A DNA stretch of 64,000 bases, from assembly GCA_001464665.1 (NCBI GenBank), contig LNDP01000014.1, forward strand, positions 248,001 to 312,000, in the 5' to 3' direction. This document shows, piece by piece, positions 20,058-28,647 of the stretch (its first letter is position 1; the number at the start of each line of letters is the position of its first letter). The notes under the pieces were generated by a model, which was not told where the DNA came from, made no database searches, and saw only the letters and a program-made list of their open reading frames with translations. Position numbers and translations under genes: made by a program. Source of the DNA: Acidobacteria bacterium Ga0074141 (lineage in GTDB: Bacteria > Acidobacteriota > Blastocatellia > Pyrinomonadales > Pyrinomonadaceae).

Positions 20058-21709
20058 CAGTTTTTCGGTTGGGCGAGCGTGGCCGCGGTGTTCGTATTTC
20101 CGGTGGCGACCTGTCCGCCCTGTTCATTTTCGAGCTGGATCTCTTCGGGCGAACGCCAACCGGCCATTCGCAAAAGCTCGATGGCGTATTTGATCGGGAC
20201 GGCCATATTGACCGCGGTATTTTGCGTGAAGACGCCGAAATTGACGGCGATGACCTTGCCGGACTGGCCAAAGAGCGGTGCGCCGGAGCCGCCCTCGGCC
20301 GTTCGGGCGTCGTGAACAATGCGGCGGGCGTCGAGGTCGGTGATCGCTCCTTGAGTAGTCAGCGGTTGTATCTTGAGCGTTTGTGCGAGGAAATTGACCA
20401 AATTCTCGCGTGAATTGCCAAAGCGGCGGTTGATCGAATTCGCTTCAACGTCATCGACCATCGCGAGCAGGCGGTCTGGCCCGTTGGGGTAACCCATCGT
20501 GACGACGGTCTTTCCGACGGTGGCGGCGATCGATGCTTCGTCATCGAGCGGAACTGCGGCAAGCGGCGTGGCGAGTTTGCTTATGTCGACCGAGCCGACA
20601 GCAAGATCCTCGCGGGTGCTTGTTTGCCGAACGGTGAGTGTAAATGGCTCAGGGTTGTTCGGGAAATAGACGAGCAACTTGCGAATGCGTGCGCGCCCGT
20701 AGGAACTCGCCATCATCGATTTAACTACATCGTCCTCGGTCCAGGGCTGGAGTACGTGGCGGTTGGTGACGATGAAGCCGCCGCCGACGTGGAAACCGGT
20801 CCCGATAAAATCGTATTCGACCGGGCTGCCGTTGCCGACCGTCGTAAGCCCGGTGGCCGGAGCGGCCGCCATCGGCGTGTCATCCTCAGACGGAGCCTCG
20901 TAGGGCATCGGCTGGAAGGACTGTTGGTCGGGGTAACGGAGGACGCGGCCGGTCGCTCGATCGACGAGCTGATAAACCCCGACGATCAAACAGACCGAGT
21001 TGCCGTATTCGACCTTGACGTTCTGCGCCAGCGACTGCGTCCGGATCATCTCCTTATTGGTCTGTTCCAGCGTGCCGATCTGGTCGCTCGTCTGCCCAAG
21101 CTGCTTTTCGAGTTTAACGATGAGTTCCTGCTGTTTCTCGGATTGCTCGCGATTTGCCCTTAGCTCCGCACTGACCGAATAAACCAAATAAAGTATGCCC
21201 GTCAGAAATCCGGCCGAGATAATGAGCACGACCGCCTTGGTCGTCCAGCTAATCTCGCGCATCAGCTCGCGGCTGAACTCGCGGAGGAAGGCTTTCGCAT
21301 CGTCGCGTTCCGGCGAGGCCGCCGCGTCGAGCGCCGCTTCGGCGATGAACGGCGCGACCTGGGCGTCGATCCGCTTGGTTGTGATCAGCGAGGGCTTTTC
21401 GACCAGCGAGTAGAAGCCGAATGTGATGTCGGTCTCGCCGACCTTTAGGACGTCGCCGTCGCTCAAGGCAATGAACCGGCGGACGGGCTTTTCATTTACG
21501 GTGAGCCCGAGGGCAGAGTCGAAATCAATAACGCGGTACACACCTTCGGCGTTCTCCAGCCGCAGCCAAACGCCCGTCGTCTCGAGCTGCTTGGTGTGGA
21601 TCTGAAGGTCACAGGTTTCATCGGAGCCGATGCTCAGCCGTTCTTCGGAAAAGAACTCGGTGCGCTTCTCCGCTCCGACCGAGATGTGAATGATAATGCC
21701 TGATGCCAT
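20057..21709 (-). CDS. membrane-anchored FHA domain / trypsin-like serine protease
   Basis: 550 residues from the ATG at 21709; the longer frame starts at a TTG inside weak sequence. Order: FHA phosphopeptide-binding domain (about 10-110, IGSDETCDLQI, GVYRVIDFDSALGLTVN), one transmembrane helix (about 165-187, AVVLIISAGFLTGILYLVY), a short coiled coil, then an S1C/Deg-like protease with the triad H in FIVTNRHV, D in REDLAVGSVD and S in EGGSGAPLFG. No PDZ domain is visible. A cytoplasmic FHA reading Ser/Thr phosphorylation and a periplasmic protease suggest signal-controlled proteolysis. Coupled to the FtsX-type gene. Confidence 0.88.
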   Translation of the reverse strand: MASGIIIHISVGAEKRTEFFSEERLSIGSDETCDLQIHTKQLETTGVWLRLENAEGVYRVIDFDSALGLTVNEKPVRRFIALSDGDVLKVGETDITFGFYSLVEKPSLITTKRIDAQVAPFIAEAALDAAASPERDDAKAFLREFSRELMREISWTTKAVVLIISAGFLTGILYLVYSVSAELRANREQSEKQQELIVKLEKQLGQTSDQIGTLEQTNKEMIRTQSLAQNVKVEYGNSVCLIVGVYQLVDRATGRVLRYPDQQSFQPMPYEAPSEDDTPMAAAPATGLTTVGNGSPVEYDFIGTGFHVGGGFIVTNRHVLQPWTEDDVVKSMMASSYGRARIRKLLVYFPNNPEPFTLTVRQTSTREDLAVGSVDISKLATPLAAVPLDDEASIAATVGKTVVTMGYPNGPDRLLAMVDDVEANSINRRFGNSRENLVNFLAQTLKIQPLTTQGAITDLDARRIVHDARTAEGGSGAPLFGQSGKVIAVNFGVFTQNTAVNMAVPIKYAIELLRMAGWRSPEEIQLENEQGGQVATGNTNTAATLAQPKN

Positions 21710-21803
21710 TTCCGGGTGAGGGCGCGTTTCCCCAAGCAAAGTTTAGCACAAATGCCAGACGTTTCGATGCATTACGGGGGGCAAACGTGGCACAATATCG
21801 GTA

Positions 21804-22202
21804 ATGGCCAAGACGAAGAAGATCAAAGACCGGGAACGGCTCGTAAAGCTTGCCCCGGTGACCGAAGCACCGGTGCGAAGGCACGTTTTCGTCTGCAACG
21901 GCAAGAGCTGTATGGCGGTCGGTGCGGCCGAGGTCAAGACGGAATTTGAGCAGATCCTGGCCGAAAAAGAGATACGATTTGGCAAGACATCAAAGGGACG
22001 GAACCCCGAAGGGCCGGTGGTTTTGACGGATTGCGGCTCGGTCGGCTTTTGTTCGGTCGGGCCGGCGGTGCTTGTTTACCCCGAGGGCGTTTGGTATGCA
22101 CAGGTGCAGGCTGAGGACGTCCGCGACATCGTCGAACACCATTTGGAAAAGAGCGAGGTGGTCGAGCGGCTGGCTTTGATAAAGGAATTCGGTACGAATT
22201 AA
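21804..22202 (+). CDS. thioredoxin-like [2Fe-2S] ferredoxin-domain protein
   Basis: 132 residues. HVFVCNGKSCMAVGA and VVLTDCGSVGFCSVGPAVLVYPEGVWY supply four cysteines (C31, C36, C77, C83) in the spacing of thioredoxin-fold 2Fe-2S proteins, related to the NuoE C-terminal domain and Shethna-type ferredoxins. A Lys/Arg-rich N-terminal tail of about 25 residues precedes it. A soluble electron carrier is likely. It lies 65 bases upstream of gcvT on the same strand and may start that transcript. Confidence 0.85.
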   Translation: MAKTKKIKDRERLVKLAPVTEAPVRRHVFVCNGKSCMAVGAAEVKTEFEQILAEKEIRFGKTSKGRNPEGPVVLTDCGSVGFCSVGPAVLVYPEGVWYAQVQAEDVRDIVEHHLEKSEVVERLALIKEFGTN

Positions 22203-22267
22203 CGCTCGGCGAACGCAACCGGTTTGCGGAGTTCACTATTGTCGATTACGATTAGTTTTTCGCATAT

Positions 22268-23377
22268 ATGTCAACAGAATTAAAGAAGACGCCGCTCAAT
22301 GGCGTGCACCGCGAGCTAGGCGGCAAGATGGTCGATTTTGGCGGCTGGGACATGCCGGTTCAGTACAAGGCCGGTGTCATCGAAGAACACATGGCCACGC
22401 GGATGCGGGCAGGGCTTTTTGACGTCTCGCACATGGGCGAGATCTGGGTCGAAGGCCCGGATGCGATCGCCTTTGTCGACCGGCTGACGACCAACGACGT
22501 CACCAAACTTGCCGACGGCCAGGCCCATTACTCCGCCCTAACGAATCACGACGGCGGCGTTGTTGACGACCTTCTTGTTTACCGCTTCGGGCCGAAACGG
22601 CTCTTGCTGGTCGTAAACGCGGCGACAACCGACAAAGATTGGCACTGGATCCGCTCACATCACTCGGAACACGACGATCTGGCACTGAGGAACGCTTCGG
22701 ACGATTACTGCCAGATCGCGATCCAAGGGCCGCGGGCAGTTGCCATCCTGCAGAGGTTGACCGAGACCGAGCTTGAGCCGATCAAGTATTACTGGTTCAC
22801 GGAAGGTAAGGTCGATGGCGTGGATGCGATCATTTCGCGGACCGGTTACACCGGCGAGGACGGGTTTGAGGTTTATGCAGCACCGGATAAAGCGGTTCAG
22901 CTTTGGCAGGCGATGATGCATGCCGGTGCCGACGAAGGAATTCTTCCATGCGGGCTCGCGGCCCGAAACACTCTCCGGCTTGAATCGGCAATGTCGCTTT
23001 ATGGCCACGAACTCGGCGATGAGATTGCACCGCTCGAGGCGGGACTTGGCTGGATAACCAAGCTCGGGAAGGACTCGGACTTCATTGGCAAAGAAAAGCT
23101 CGCTGCGATGAAGGAAGTGGGCCTTAAGCGGAAGCTTGCCGGATTTGAGATGACGGAACCGGGAATCGCCCGCGATGGCTTCGACGTTTATGTTAATGGC
23201 GAAAAGGCCGGGGTCGTTACATCGGGCTCGCCGGCACCATTTTTGAAGAAAAACATCGGGTTGGCGTTTGTTCCGACTGGTTTTGCAAATGAAGGGCAGG
23301 AAATTAGTATTGACATTAGAGGCAAGAAAGTCGCGGCCAAGATAGTTCCGACACCATTTTATAAAAGGCCGAAATAA
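22268..23377 (+). CDS. gcvT: aminomethyltransferase, glycine cleavage T-protein
   Basis: 369 residues; takes the aminomethyl group from lipoyl-GcvH, releases ammonia and makes methylene-tetrahydrofolate. Family motifs: [64 protein letters not shown] and a C-terminal barrel ending [14 protein letters not shown]. First gene of the glycine cleavage set. Downstream, 330 bases later, is a second short copy of its own C-terminal coding sequence (23707-23760), implying that the region was rearranged. Confidence 0.97.
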   Translation: MSTELKKTPLNGVHRELGGKMVDFGGWDMPVQYKAGVIEEHMATRMRAGLFDVSHMGEIWVEGPDAIAFVDRLTTNDVTKLADGQAHYSALTNHDGGVVDDLLVYRFGPKRLLLVVNAATTDKDWHWIRSHHSEHDDLALRNASDDYCQIAIQGPRAVAILQRLTETELEPIKYYWFTEGKVDGVDAIISRTGYTGEDGFEVYAAPDKAVQLWQAMMHAGADEGILPCGLAARNTLRLESAMSLYGHELGDEIAPLEAGLGWITKLGKDSDFIGKEKLAAMKEVGLKRKLAGFEMTEPGIARDGFDVYVNGEKAGVVTSGSPAPFLKKNIGLAFVPTGFANEGQEISIDIRGKKVAAKIVPTPFYKRPK

Positions 23378-23446
23378 CTAACTTGGGATCAGAGCCATTA
23401 GTTGCGAGCGTTGCGGGTGTTTGGAATTTACAGAGTTTGAAAGTGC

Positions 23447-23707
23447 ATGTCTCAGACGCTCCAAAAATGTCCTAAATGCGAAGGTCAAATGAACTCAGGC
23501 TTCGTTACAGACCGGACTCAACCCGGGCCGGAGCGATTCGCGATGCGTTTTCGACCAAGTTTTTTCTACGAGGGAGAGCTAAAATACAGGACTTCCGATC
23601 ACGGCGGAAATATTCCGGATGAGCTTGAAGTAGAGGGACTTGAGAGATCGGTAATTCGGGCAATGCGGTGCACTAAATGCCGCTATTTGGAATTTTACAC
23701 AGACTAA
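23447..23707 (+). CDS. small zinc-ribbon protein (DUF6487-like)
   Basis: 86 residues. Two CxxC pairs (C8/C11 in KCPKCEGQM and C75/C78 in MRCTKCRYLEFYT) bracket a central region (GFVTDRTQPGPERFAM) in the pattern of the bacterial PF20097/DUF6487 zinc ribbon, which typically reads CPxCxxxM...GFV then RCxxCxYLEFY. Function unknown. It sits inside the glycine cleavage operon between gcvT and gcvH, in a stretch that separates gcvT from the orphan piece of gcvT at 23707, so it probably arrived by recombination. Confidence 0.7.
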   Translation: MSQTLQKCPKCEGQMNSGFVTDRTQPGPERFAMRFRPSFFYEGELKYRTSDHGGNIPDELEVEGLERSVIRAMRCTKCRYLEFYTD

Positions 23708-23760
23708 AAGGCGTTGCGGCAAAGGTTGTCCCAACTCCTTTCTACAAACGCGCAAAGTAG
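23707..23760 (+). pseudogene. orphan 3' fragment of a second gcvT
   Basis: Read from AAA at 23707, 17 codons encode a peptide ending [15 protein letters not shown] and a TAG at 23758-23760. It matches the GcvT C-terminus ([15 protein letters not shown], ending at 23377) almost residue for residue, but the DNA is only about 65% identical, mostly differing at third positions. It has no start and lies directly before gcvH, where a gcvT end normally lies. A remnant of an older gcvT is the simplest reading. Confidence 0.7.
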
Positions 23761-23801
23761 CTCTTGTTTTACAGATTAGCAGGTTTACACATACGAAACT
23801 T

Positions 23802-24191
23802 ATGTCAAACATTCCAGAAAATCTAAAATACAGCAAAGACCACGAGTGGGTCTCGGTCGACGGCGATGTTGCCACTATAGGCATCACGGATTATGCACAG
23901 TCATCGCTTGGCGACGTGGTTTATGTCGACTTTCCGCGAGCGGGTGATAAATTCGCGACGCACGAGGCGTTCGGCTCTGTCGAATCGGTCAAGGCCGTTT
24001 CGGAGATCTTTACGCCGGTGGCGGGCGAGGTGACCGAGGTCAACGAGGGCCTGAACGACGCCCCGGAATCGGTCAACAACGAACCCTACGGCGAAGGCTG
24101 GATGGTCAAGGTGAAAATGGACAATCCGGGCGAAACCGATGCGTTGATGACCTCGGCGGAGTATGAAGATTATTTGTCGAGTCAGGGTTAG
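23802..24191 (+). CDS. gcvH: glycine cleavage H-protein
   Basis: 129 residues; carries the lipoyl arm shuttling between P, T and L proteins. LKYSKDHEWV and VATIGITDYAQSSLGDVVYV open the fold, and the lipoyl-lysine site is ESVKAVSEI with Lys64. Ending VKMDNPGETDALMTSAEYEDYL is typical. It starts 41 bases after the orphan gcvT fragment and ends before a 180-base repeat element that separates it from gcvPA. Confidence 0.96.
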   Translation: MSNIPENLKYSKDHEWVSVDGDVATIGITDYAQSSLGDVVYVDFPRAGDKFATHEAFGSVESVKAVSEIFTPVAGEVTEVNEGLNDAPESVNNEPYGEGWMVKVKMDNPGETDALMTSAEYEDYLSSQG

Positions 24192-24365
24192 AGGAAGAGT
24201 CTAGGAAGTCTAGGAGGTCTGGGAAGTCTTGGAAGTCTGGGGAGCCAGATAGAATGACGAAAGTCGCGATTGCGAGAAGTGAGAAGTTTTAAGTCAACTG
24301 AGTACGGACAGACCAACCATACTGACCAGACTTCCTAGGCTGACTAGACTTCCCTGACTGTCAAC
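24190..24365. repeat. inverted array of 9-mers between gcvH and gcvPA
   Basis: From about 24198 five tandem 9-mers of the form AGTCTRGGA run into GGGGAGCC. The right half (24319-24360) contains the same units on the other strand (CCAGACTTCCTAGG, TGACTAGACTTCCC). The middle 65 bases are unique. No ORF or strong promoter is visible. It increases the gcvH-gcvPA spacing to 180 bases where other gaps in the set are short. Confidence 0.65.
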
Positions 24366-24371
24366 TTATTT

Positions 24372-25709
24372 ATGCGTTATATACCAAATTCACCCGAGGA
24401 GCGGCAGGAGATGCTCTCGATGCTCGGGCTCGGAAGTGCGAGTGAGCTTTTCCGCACGATCCCGCAGGACGTTCAGCTTGGCCGTGAGCTGAAGATCACC
24501 GATCCGCTCGCCGAGCCGGAAGTGATCGCCGCAATGGAGGAAATGGCTGCCCGCAACACGGCGGCGACCAAGCCTTCGTTTCTCGGGGCAGGCGTTTATT
24601 CGCACTATTCGCCGACGATAGTCGATCACCTGATACAGCGGTCGGAGTTCTTCACTTCCTACACGCCGTATCAGCCGGAGATCTCGCAGGGCACGCTGCA
24701 GTACATCTTCGAGTTCCAGACGCTGGTCTGCCAACTCACCGGAATGGAAGTGGCGAACGCCTCGATGTACGACGGTTCAACGGCGATGGCCGAGGCATAC
24801 CTGATGGCTCAGCGGGTGACGCGGCGTGACAAGATCGTGGTCGCGAAGTCAGTACACCCGGAATATCGCGATGTGGCCGTGACCTACGCTCAGCATGGCG
24901 ATACCGAGATAATTGAGATCGGCTACGACGAAGCGACGGGTCGTGTTTCGGGGCTCGAAGCTCTCGACGACAAGACGGCGGCTCTCGTTGTTCAATCGCC
25001 GAATTTCTTTGGCTGTGTTGAGGACGTGAAATCGCTGGCCGATGCCGCACATGCGGTCGGGGCGTTGCTGATCGTTACGGTGACGGAGGCGATCTCGCTC
25101 GGGCTTCTTAAAACACCGGGCGAATGCGGTGCTGATATCGTCGTTGGTGAAGGGCAGTCGTTCGGCATCCCGATGAGCTTCGGCGGGCCGCACCTTGGGC
25201 TTTTCGCAACGAGGGAAAAATATGTCCGCAGTATGCCGGGCCGGCTTTGCGGCGTTGCTTACGACAAGGACGGCAACCGTGGATTTGTTCTGACGCTTTC
25301 GACCCGCGAGCAACACATCCGCCGCGAAAAGGCGACCTCAAATATCTGCACGAACCAAGGGCTGATCGCCCTCGCCGCGACCATTTATATGGAAGCGATG
25401 GGCAAGAAGGGCATGCAAGAAGTCGCCGAACAGAACGCCCAGAAGGCGGCTTACGCGAAGCGGCAAATAGCGGCGATCGACGGGTTTTCGATACCGTTCT
25501 CGGCTCCGACGTTCAATGAATTTCTGGTCCGTGGGCCGCGTCCGGCGACCGAGATCCTTGAGAAAGTGCGGACCGAAAGCGGCGTTATCGGCGGGCTCGC
25601 CATATCGAAATATTACGACGACCACGCGAATGACTTCATTGTCGCCGTGACCGAAACGGCGAAGAAGGAGCATATCGATAAGCTCGTCGCCGGAGTCGCT
25701 GCGGCGTAA
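24372..25709 (+). CDS. gcvPA: glycine dehydrogenase (decarboxylating) subunit 1
   Basis: 445 residues; the N-terminal half of a split P-protein, which decarboxylates glycine onto GcvH with PLP. MRYIPNSPEERQEML is the typical opening, then SFLGAGVYSHY, YTPYQPEISQGTLQ, NASMYDGSTAMAEA, GEGQSFGIPMSFGGPH and STREQHIRREKATSNICTNQ. The PLP lysine is on the partner subunit at 26031. Start at 24372 lacks a strong ribosome site, the preceding 180 bases being a repeat element. Confidence 0.96.
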   Translation: MRYIPNSPEERQEMLSMLGLGSASELFRTIPQDVQLGRELKITDPLAEPEVIAAMEEMAARNTAATKPSFLGAGVYSHYSPTIVDHLIQRSEFFTSYTPYQPEISQGTLQYIFEFQTLVCQLTGMEVANASMYDGSTAMAEAYLMAQRVTRRDKIVVAKSVHPEYRDVAVTYAQHGDTEIIEIGYDEATGRVSGLEALDDKTAALVVQSPNFFGCVEDVKSLADAAHAVGALLIVTVTEAISLGLLKTPGECGADIVVGEGQSFGIPMSFGGPHLGLFATREKYVRSMPGRLCGVAYDKDGNRGFVLTLSTREQHIRREKATSNICTNQGLIALAATIYMEAMGKKGMQEVAEQNAQKAAYAKRQIAAIDGFSIPFSAPTFNEFLVRGPRPATEILEKVRTESGVIGGLAISKYYDDHANDFIVAVTETAKKEHIDKLVAGVAAA

Positions 25710-25716
25710 TGGGTTT

Positions 25717-25953
25717 ATGATCTTTGGGCCTTTCGAGATCGCAATTTGTCTCGGAGCGGTGATGACATTTGCCCTGGCCGTGGGCTTAAGCCTGGCAACC
25801 CGCGACGTCTTGGATTGGTACAGAAGCCGCGGGCCGCGGTGCCCAAAGTGCCTGGCCGCCGTTAACGTGGAGGCTTACATTTGCTGGTCATGCAAGGCAG
25901 AGCTTGAGAGCGTGCAGACGCAGAGAAAAGAACGTTTACTGCCGGAAGCGTGA
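25717..25953 (+). CDS. small membrane protein with zinc ribbon
   Basis: 78 residues starting seven bases after gcvPA. One N-terminal membrane helix (about 5-28, FEIAICLGAVMTFALAVGLSLA) followed by a zinc-ribbon-like CPKCLAAV...YICWSCKAEL (two CxxC pairs) and a basic tail. I do not recognise a named family; zinc-ribbon membrane stubs are common in Acidobacteria. It is the second small zinc-binding gene lodged within the glycine cleavage set. Confidence 0.65.
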   Translation: MIFGPFEIAICLGAVMTFALAVGLSLATRDVLDWYRSRGPRCPKCLAAVNVEAYICWSCKAELESVQTQRKERLLPEA

Positions 25954-26030
25954 GCGTCTTGTTTTAGAGAACAATTATTAATTGATAATTAGTAATTACG
26001 AATTATTGACGGAATAGATAAGAGAGAGTA

Positions 26031-27554
26031 ATGAGTATTACAAAAGTTACACAGCATCCGACACAGAATGAGGGGCTGATATTTGAGCGTTCGCAGACGG
26101 GCCGCGTTGGCTATCGGCTGCCGAAGCTTGATGTTGAGGCGGCGAACATTGATGAGATCATCCCGGCGGAGCTTCGTCGCGGCGATGGGCTCGCCGATGT
26201 TCCGGAGGTTTCGGAGGTAGATGTCATCCGGCACTTCACGCGGATCTCGACCTGGAATTACTCGATCGACCTCGGGATGTACCCGCTCGGCTCGTGCACG
26301 ATGAAGTACAACTCGCGTCTCAATGAAAAGGTCGCGCGGATCGGCGGATACACAAACCTGCATCCGCTGGCGCCTGAGGAGGAATCGCAGGGAGCTCTTG
26401 AGCTGATGTATCGGCTGCAGGAGGACCTCGCGGAGATCACGGGCCTGCCGGGCGTTTCGCTTCAGCCGGCGGCCGGTGCTCAAGGCGAGATGACGGGTGT
26501 GATGCTGATCCGTGCACTTCTTGACAAGCGCGACGGCGAGGCCTCAAAGGACCGCCGCGTAATGCTCATTCCGGAATCGGCCCACGGGACGAATCCGGCC
26601 TCGGCCGCACTCGCCGGATTTACCGTAAAGGCGATCAGGGCGAATGAGGACGGGCTTACGGACATGGACCACCTCCGCGAGCTCTGCGATCAGGGCGGCG
26701 TCGCCGGGCTGATGCTGACGAACCCGAACACGGTCGGCATCTTTGAAACCAACATCAAGGAGATCTGCGAGACGATCCACAACGCCGGCGGGCTTGTTTA
26801 CATGGACGGCGCGAACATGAATGCGCTGGTCGGCGTAGCACGGCCGGGCGACATGGGCGTTGACGTCATTCACCTCAATCTGCACAAGACATTTTCGACG
26901 CCACACGGCGGCGGCGGCCCGGGCTGCGGCCCTTGCTGCTGTACGGCGGAGCTTGCTGAGTTTCTGCCAGTTCCGCGGGTAGAGAAAACCGGCGAGCGAT
27001 ATCACCTGAATTATGAACTACCGAATTCGATCGGCCGCGTGAAGGCATTTTTCGGCAATTTCGGAATGATGATCCGTGCCTTGAGCTACATTTACACCCA
27101 CGGTGCCGAGGGCTTGCGCGAAGCGACTGAGACCGCGGTGCTGAACGCCCGATACGTTGCCCATGAGCTGAAGGACACCTACCACATGCCGTTCGAAGCG
27201 GATTGCATGCACGAGGCGGTCTTCTCGCATAAGCACCAGACGGCGGCCGGCGTCCACACTCTGGACATCGCCAAGCGGCTCATCGATTACGGTTTTCACC
27301 CGCCGACGATCTATTTCCCGTTGGTGGTCGAAGGGGCGATGCTGATCGAGCCGACCGAATCGGTTGGCCGTGCGGACCTCGATGCCTTTGTCGATGCGAT
27401 GAAGCACATCGACCGTGAAGCACGCGAAACGCCCGAGCTCGTGCTCGGGGCTCCGCACTCGACCCGCATCGGCCGGCTCGACGAAGCCACCGCCGCCCGC
27501 AGACCGGTGCTCCGCTGGCGGCCGGATATGGAAAGTTTGGGGAAATCGGCGTAG
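26031..27554 (+). CDS. gcvPB: glycine dehydrogenase (decarboxylating) subunit 2
   Basis: 507 residues; the PLP-bearing half of the split P-protein. Motifs include YPLGSCTMKYN, LQPAAGAQGEMTGV, IPESAHGTNPASA, DGANMNALVGVARPGD and HLNLHKTFSTPHGGGGPGCG with the PLP lysine at 286. The C-terminus ends with PTIYFPLVVEGAMLIEPTES. With gcvT, gcvH and gcvPA it makes everything except the L-protein (lipoamide dehydrogenase), expected elsewhere. A strong terminator follows. Confidence 0.97.
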   Translation: MSITKVTQHPTQNEGLIFERSQTGRVGYRLPKLDVEAANIDEIIPAELRRGDGLADVPEVSEVDVIRHFTRISTWNYSIDLGMYPLGSCTMKYNSRLNEKVARIGGYTNLHPLAPEEESQGALELMYRLQEDLAEITGLPGVSLQPAAGAQGEMTGVMLIRALLDKRDGEASKDRRVMLIPESAHGTNPASAALAGFTVKAIRANEDGLTDMDHLRELCDQGGVAGLMLTNPNTVGIFETNIKEICETIHNAGGLVYMDGANMNALVGVARPGDMGVDVIHLNLHKTFSTPHGGGGPGCGPCCCTAELAEFLPVPRVEKTGERYHLNYELPNSIGRVKAFFGNFGMMIRALSYIYTHGAEGLREATETAVLNARYVAHELKDTYHMPFEADCMHEAVFSHKHQTAAGVHTLDIAKRLIDYGFHPPTIYFPLVVEGAMLIEPTESVGRADLDAFVDAMKHIDREARETPELVLGAPHSTRIGRLDEATAARRPVLRWRPDMESLGKSA

Positions 27555-27587
27555 GACTGGGAAGTTAGACGATTTGTTGTGACGAGA

Positions 27588-27632
27588 AAAGCGAGGAACG
27601 GCTGGTGATAGCCTTTCCTCGCTTTCTTTTTT
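27588..27632 (+). terminator. strong terminator after gcvPB
   Basis: AAAGCGAGGAA (27588-27598) pairs perfectly with TTCCTCGCTTT (27615-27625), followed by CTTTTTT. The near-symmetrical stem lies between convergent genes and may serve both. Confidence 0.85.
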
Positions 27633-27653
27633 GATAGAGTTCGCTCGTTCGAT

Positions 27654-28592
27654 CTACGGAGCGACGTAGTTGTAGGTGATGACACCTTGGACCTTTACCG
27701 GTTTTCCTTCCAGAAGCGTCGGGGCGAATTTCGCTTCGCAGGCGGCGATCCGGCAGGCTTGTCGGAGCAGCGGATGTCCCGAGGTAGCCGTCGCTGAGTA
27801 GATCGTCCCGTCCTCGTCAATGATCACCTGAATAAGGACCGGTCCTGCAGCTCGCACGGCTCTGGCGGCGGGCGGATAAGTCGGCCTCGGGAGCGAGAGA
27901 GCTTTTCCGTTCAGGACGCCACCGGATAACCCTTGGCCTGTGTCAGACGGCGACTTGTCACCGACCACGGTCAAACTCGTTGGTTGGTCTTTCGCTGAGC
28001 CTGAATCGCTTGACGTTTGCCCACTGGCCACGACCGTAGGAACACTCGTATAGTTTGGCGGCAGGGGAGCCCTGACTCCCATCAAGGTGTCTTTCGAGTC
28101 TTCACCGACCGTATTGCCCGAACTATTTTCCTGTTGAGGGCTTTGGATTGTGAACCGCTTCGGCTCTTCTCCCAGCGGAACCGGTGGCCTCGGCCGGGTG
28201 TCGATAAAGAAGTAAAGCCGACCGGATGAAGGTGCAGGACGCCCGTCGAGCTTGGCGGGGTTGAATCTAACCGTCTTGGCGGCTGAGATCGCGGCATTGC
28301 GGATCTCGATGACGCCCGGTCGCGTTGTTGAAGGGCAAACATTGCCGGGGCCTGAAACAGACCTTACCCGAGTAACATTTCCCGCTTCATTGATATCAAC
28401 GGTGACAGTCATTCTCCCGTATTCGATGGTATTTATGCTTGAAACTGCGGTCTTCGCGGCCCTATTATCGGCGAGGCTCGGTGGCGTCACGACAGGGGCC
28501 ACCATGGGGACGAATTCCTCATCCTGCCCGAGAGCGGATTGGCCGAATGCGAGGGCGATAAGTAAATACATTCCGGGAAAAATACTTTTCAT
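27654..28592 (-). CDS. exported TonB-C-like protein
   Basis: 312 residues from the ATG at 28592 behind AGGAGT; signal peptide about 1-22 (YLLIALAFGQSALGQ). Two TonB-like modules: an N-terminal one (about 45-130, GRMTVTVDINEAGNVTRVRSVSGPG) and the C-terminal TonB_C domain (about 230-312, LPRPTYPPAARAVRAAGPVLIQVIIDEDG, split by description, then SATATSGHPLLRQA and AKFAPTLLEG). There is no N-terminal membrane anchor beyond the signal, so it is probably periplasmic or lipid-free, not the classic energy transducer. Paralogous to the next gene upstream. Confidence 0.8.
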   Translation of the reverse strand: MKSIFPGMYLLIALAFGQSALGQDEEFVPMVAPVVTPPSLADNRAAKTAVSSINTIEYGRMTVTVDINEAGNVTRVRSVSGPGNVCPSTTRPGVIEIRNAAISAAKTVRFNPAKLDGRPAPSSGRLYFFIDTRPRPPVPLGEEPKRFTIQSPQQENSSGNTVGEDSKDTLMGVRAPLPPNYTSVPTVVASGQTSSDSGSAKDQPTSLTVVGDKSPSDTGQGLSGGVLNGKALSLPRPTYPPAARAVRAAGPVLIQVIIDEDGTIYSATATSGHPLLRQACRIAACEAKFAPTLLEGKPVKVQGVITYNYVAP

Positions 28593-28647
28593 CTTTAATA
28601 CTCCTGTCTTTTGGAAAACGTCTGTGCTCAAAACCCGGTCTTACCAT

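Noticed and set aside
22203-22267. Glycine riboswitch before gcvT
   Set aside because: Only 65 bases separate gcvT from the preceding gene and no tandem-aptamer-like pairing is visible.
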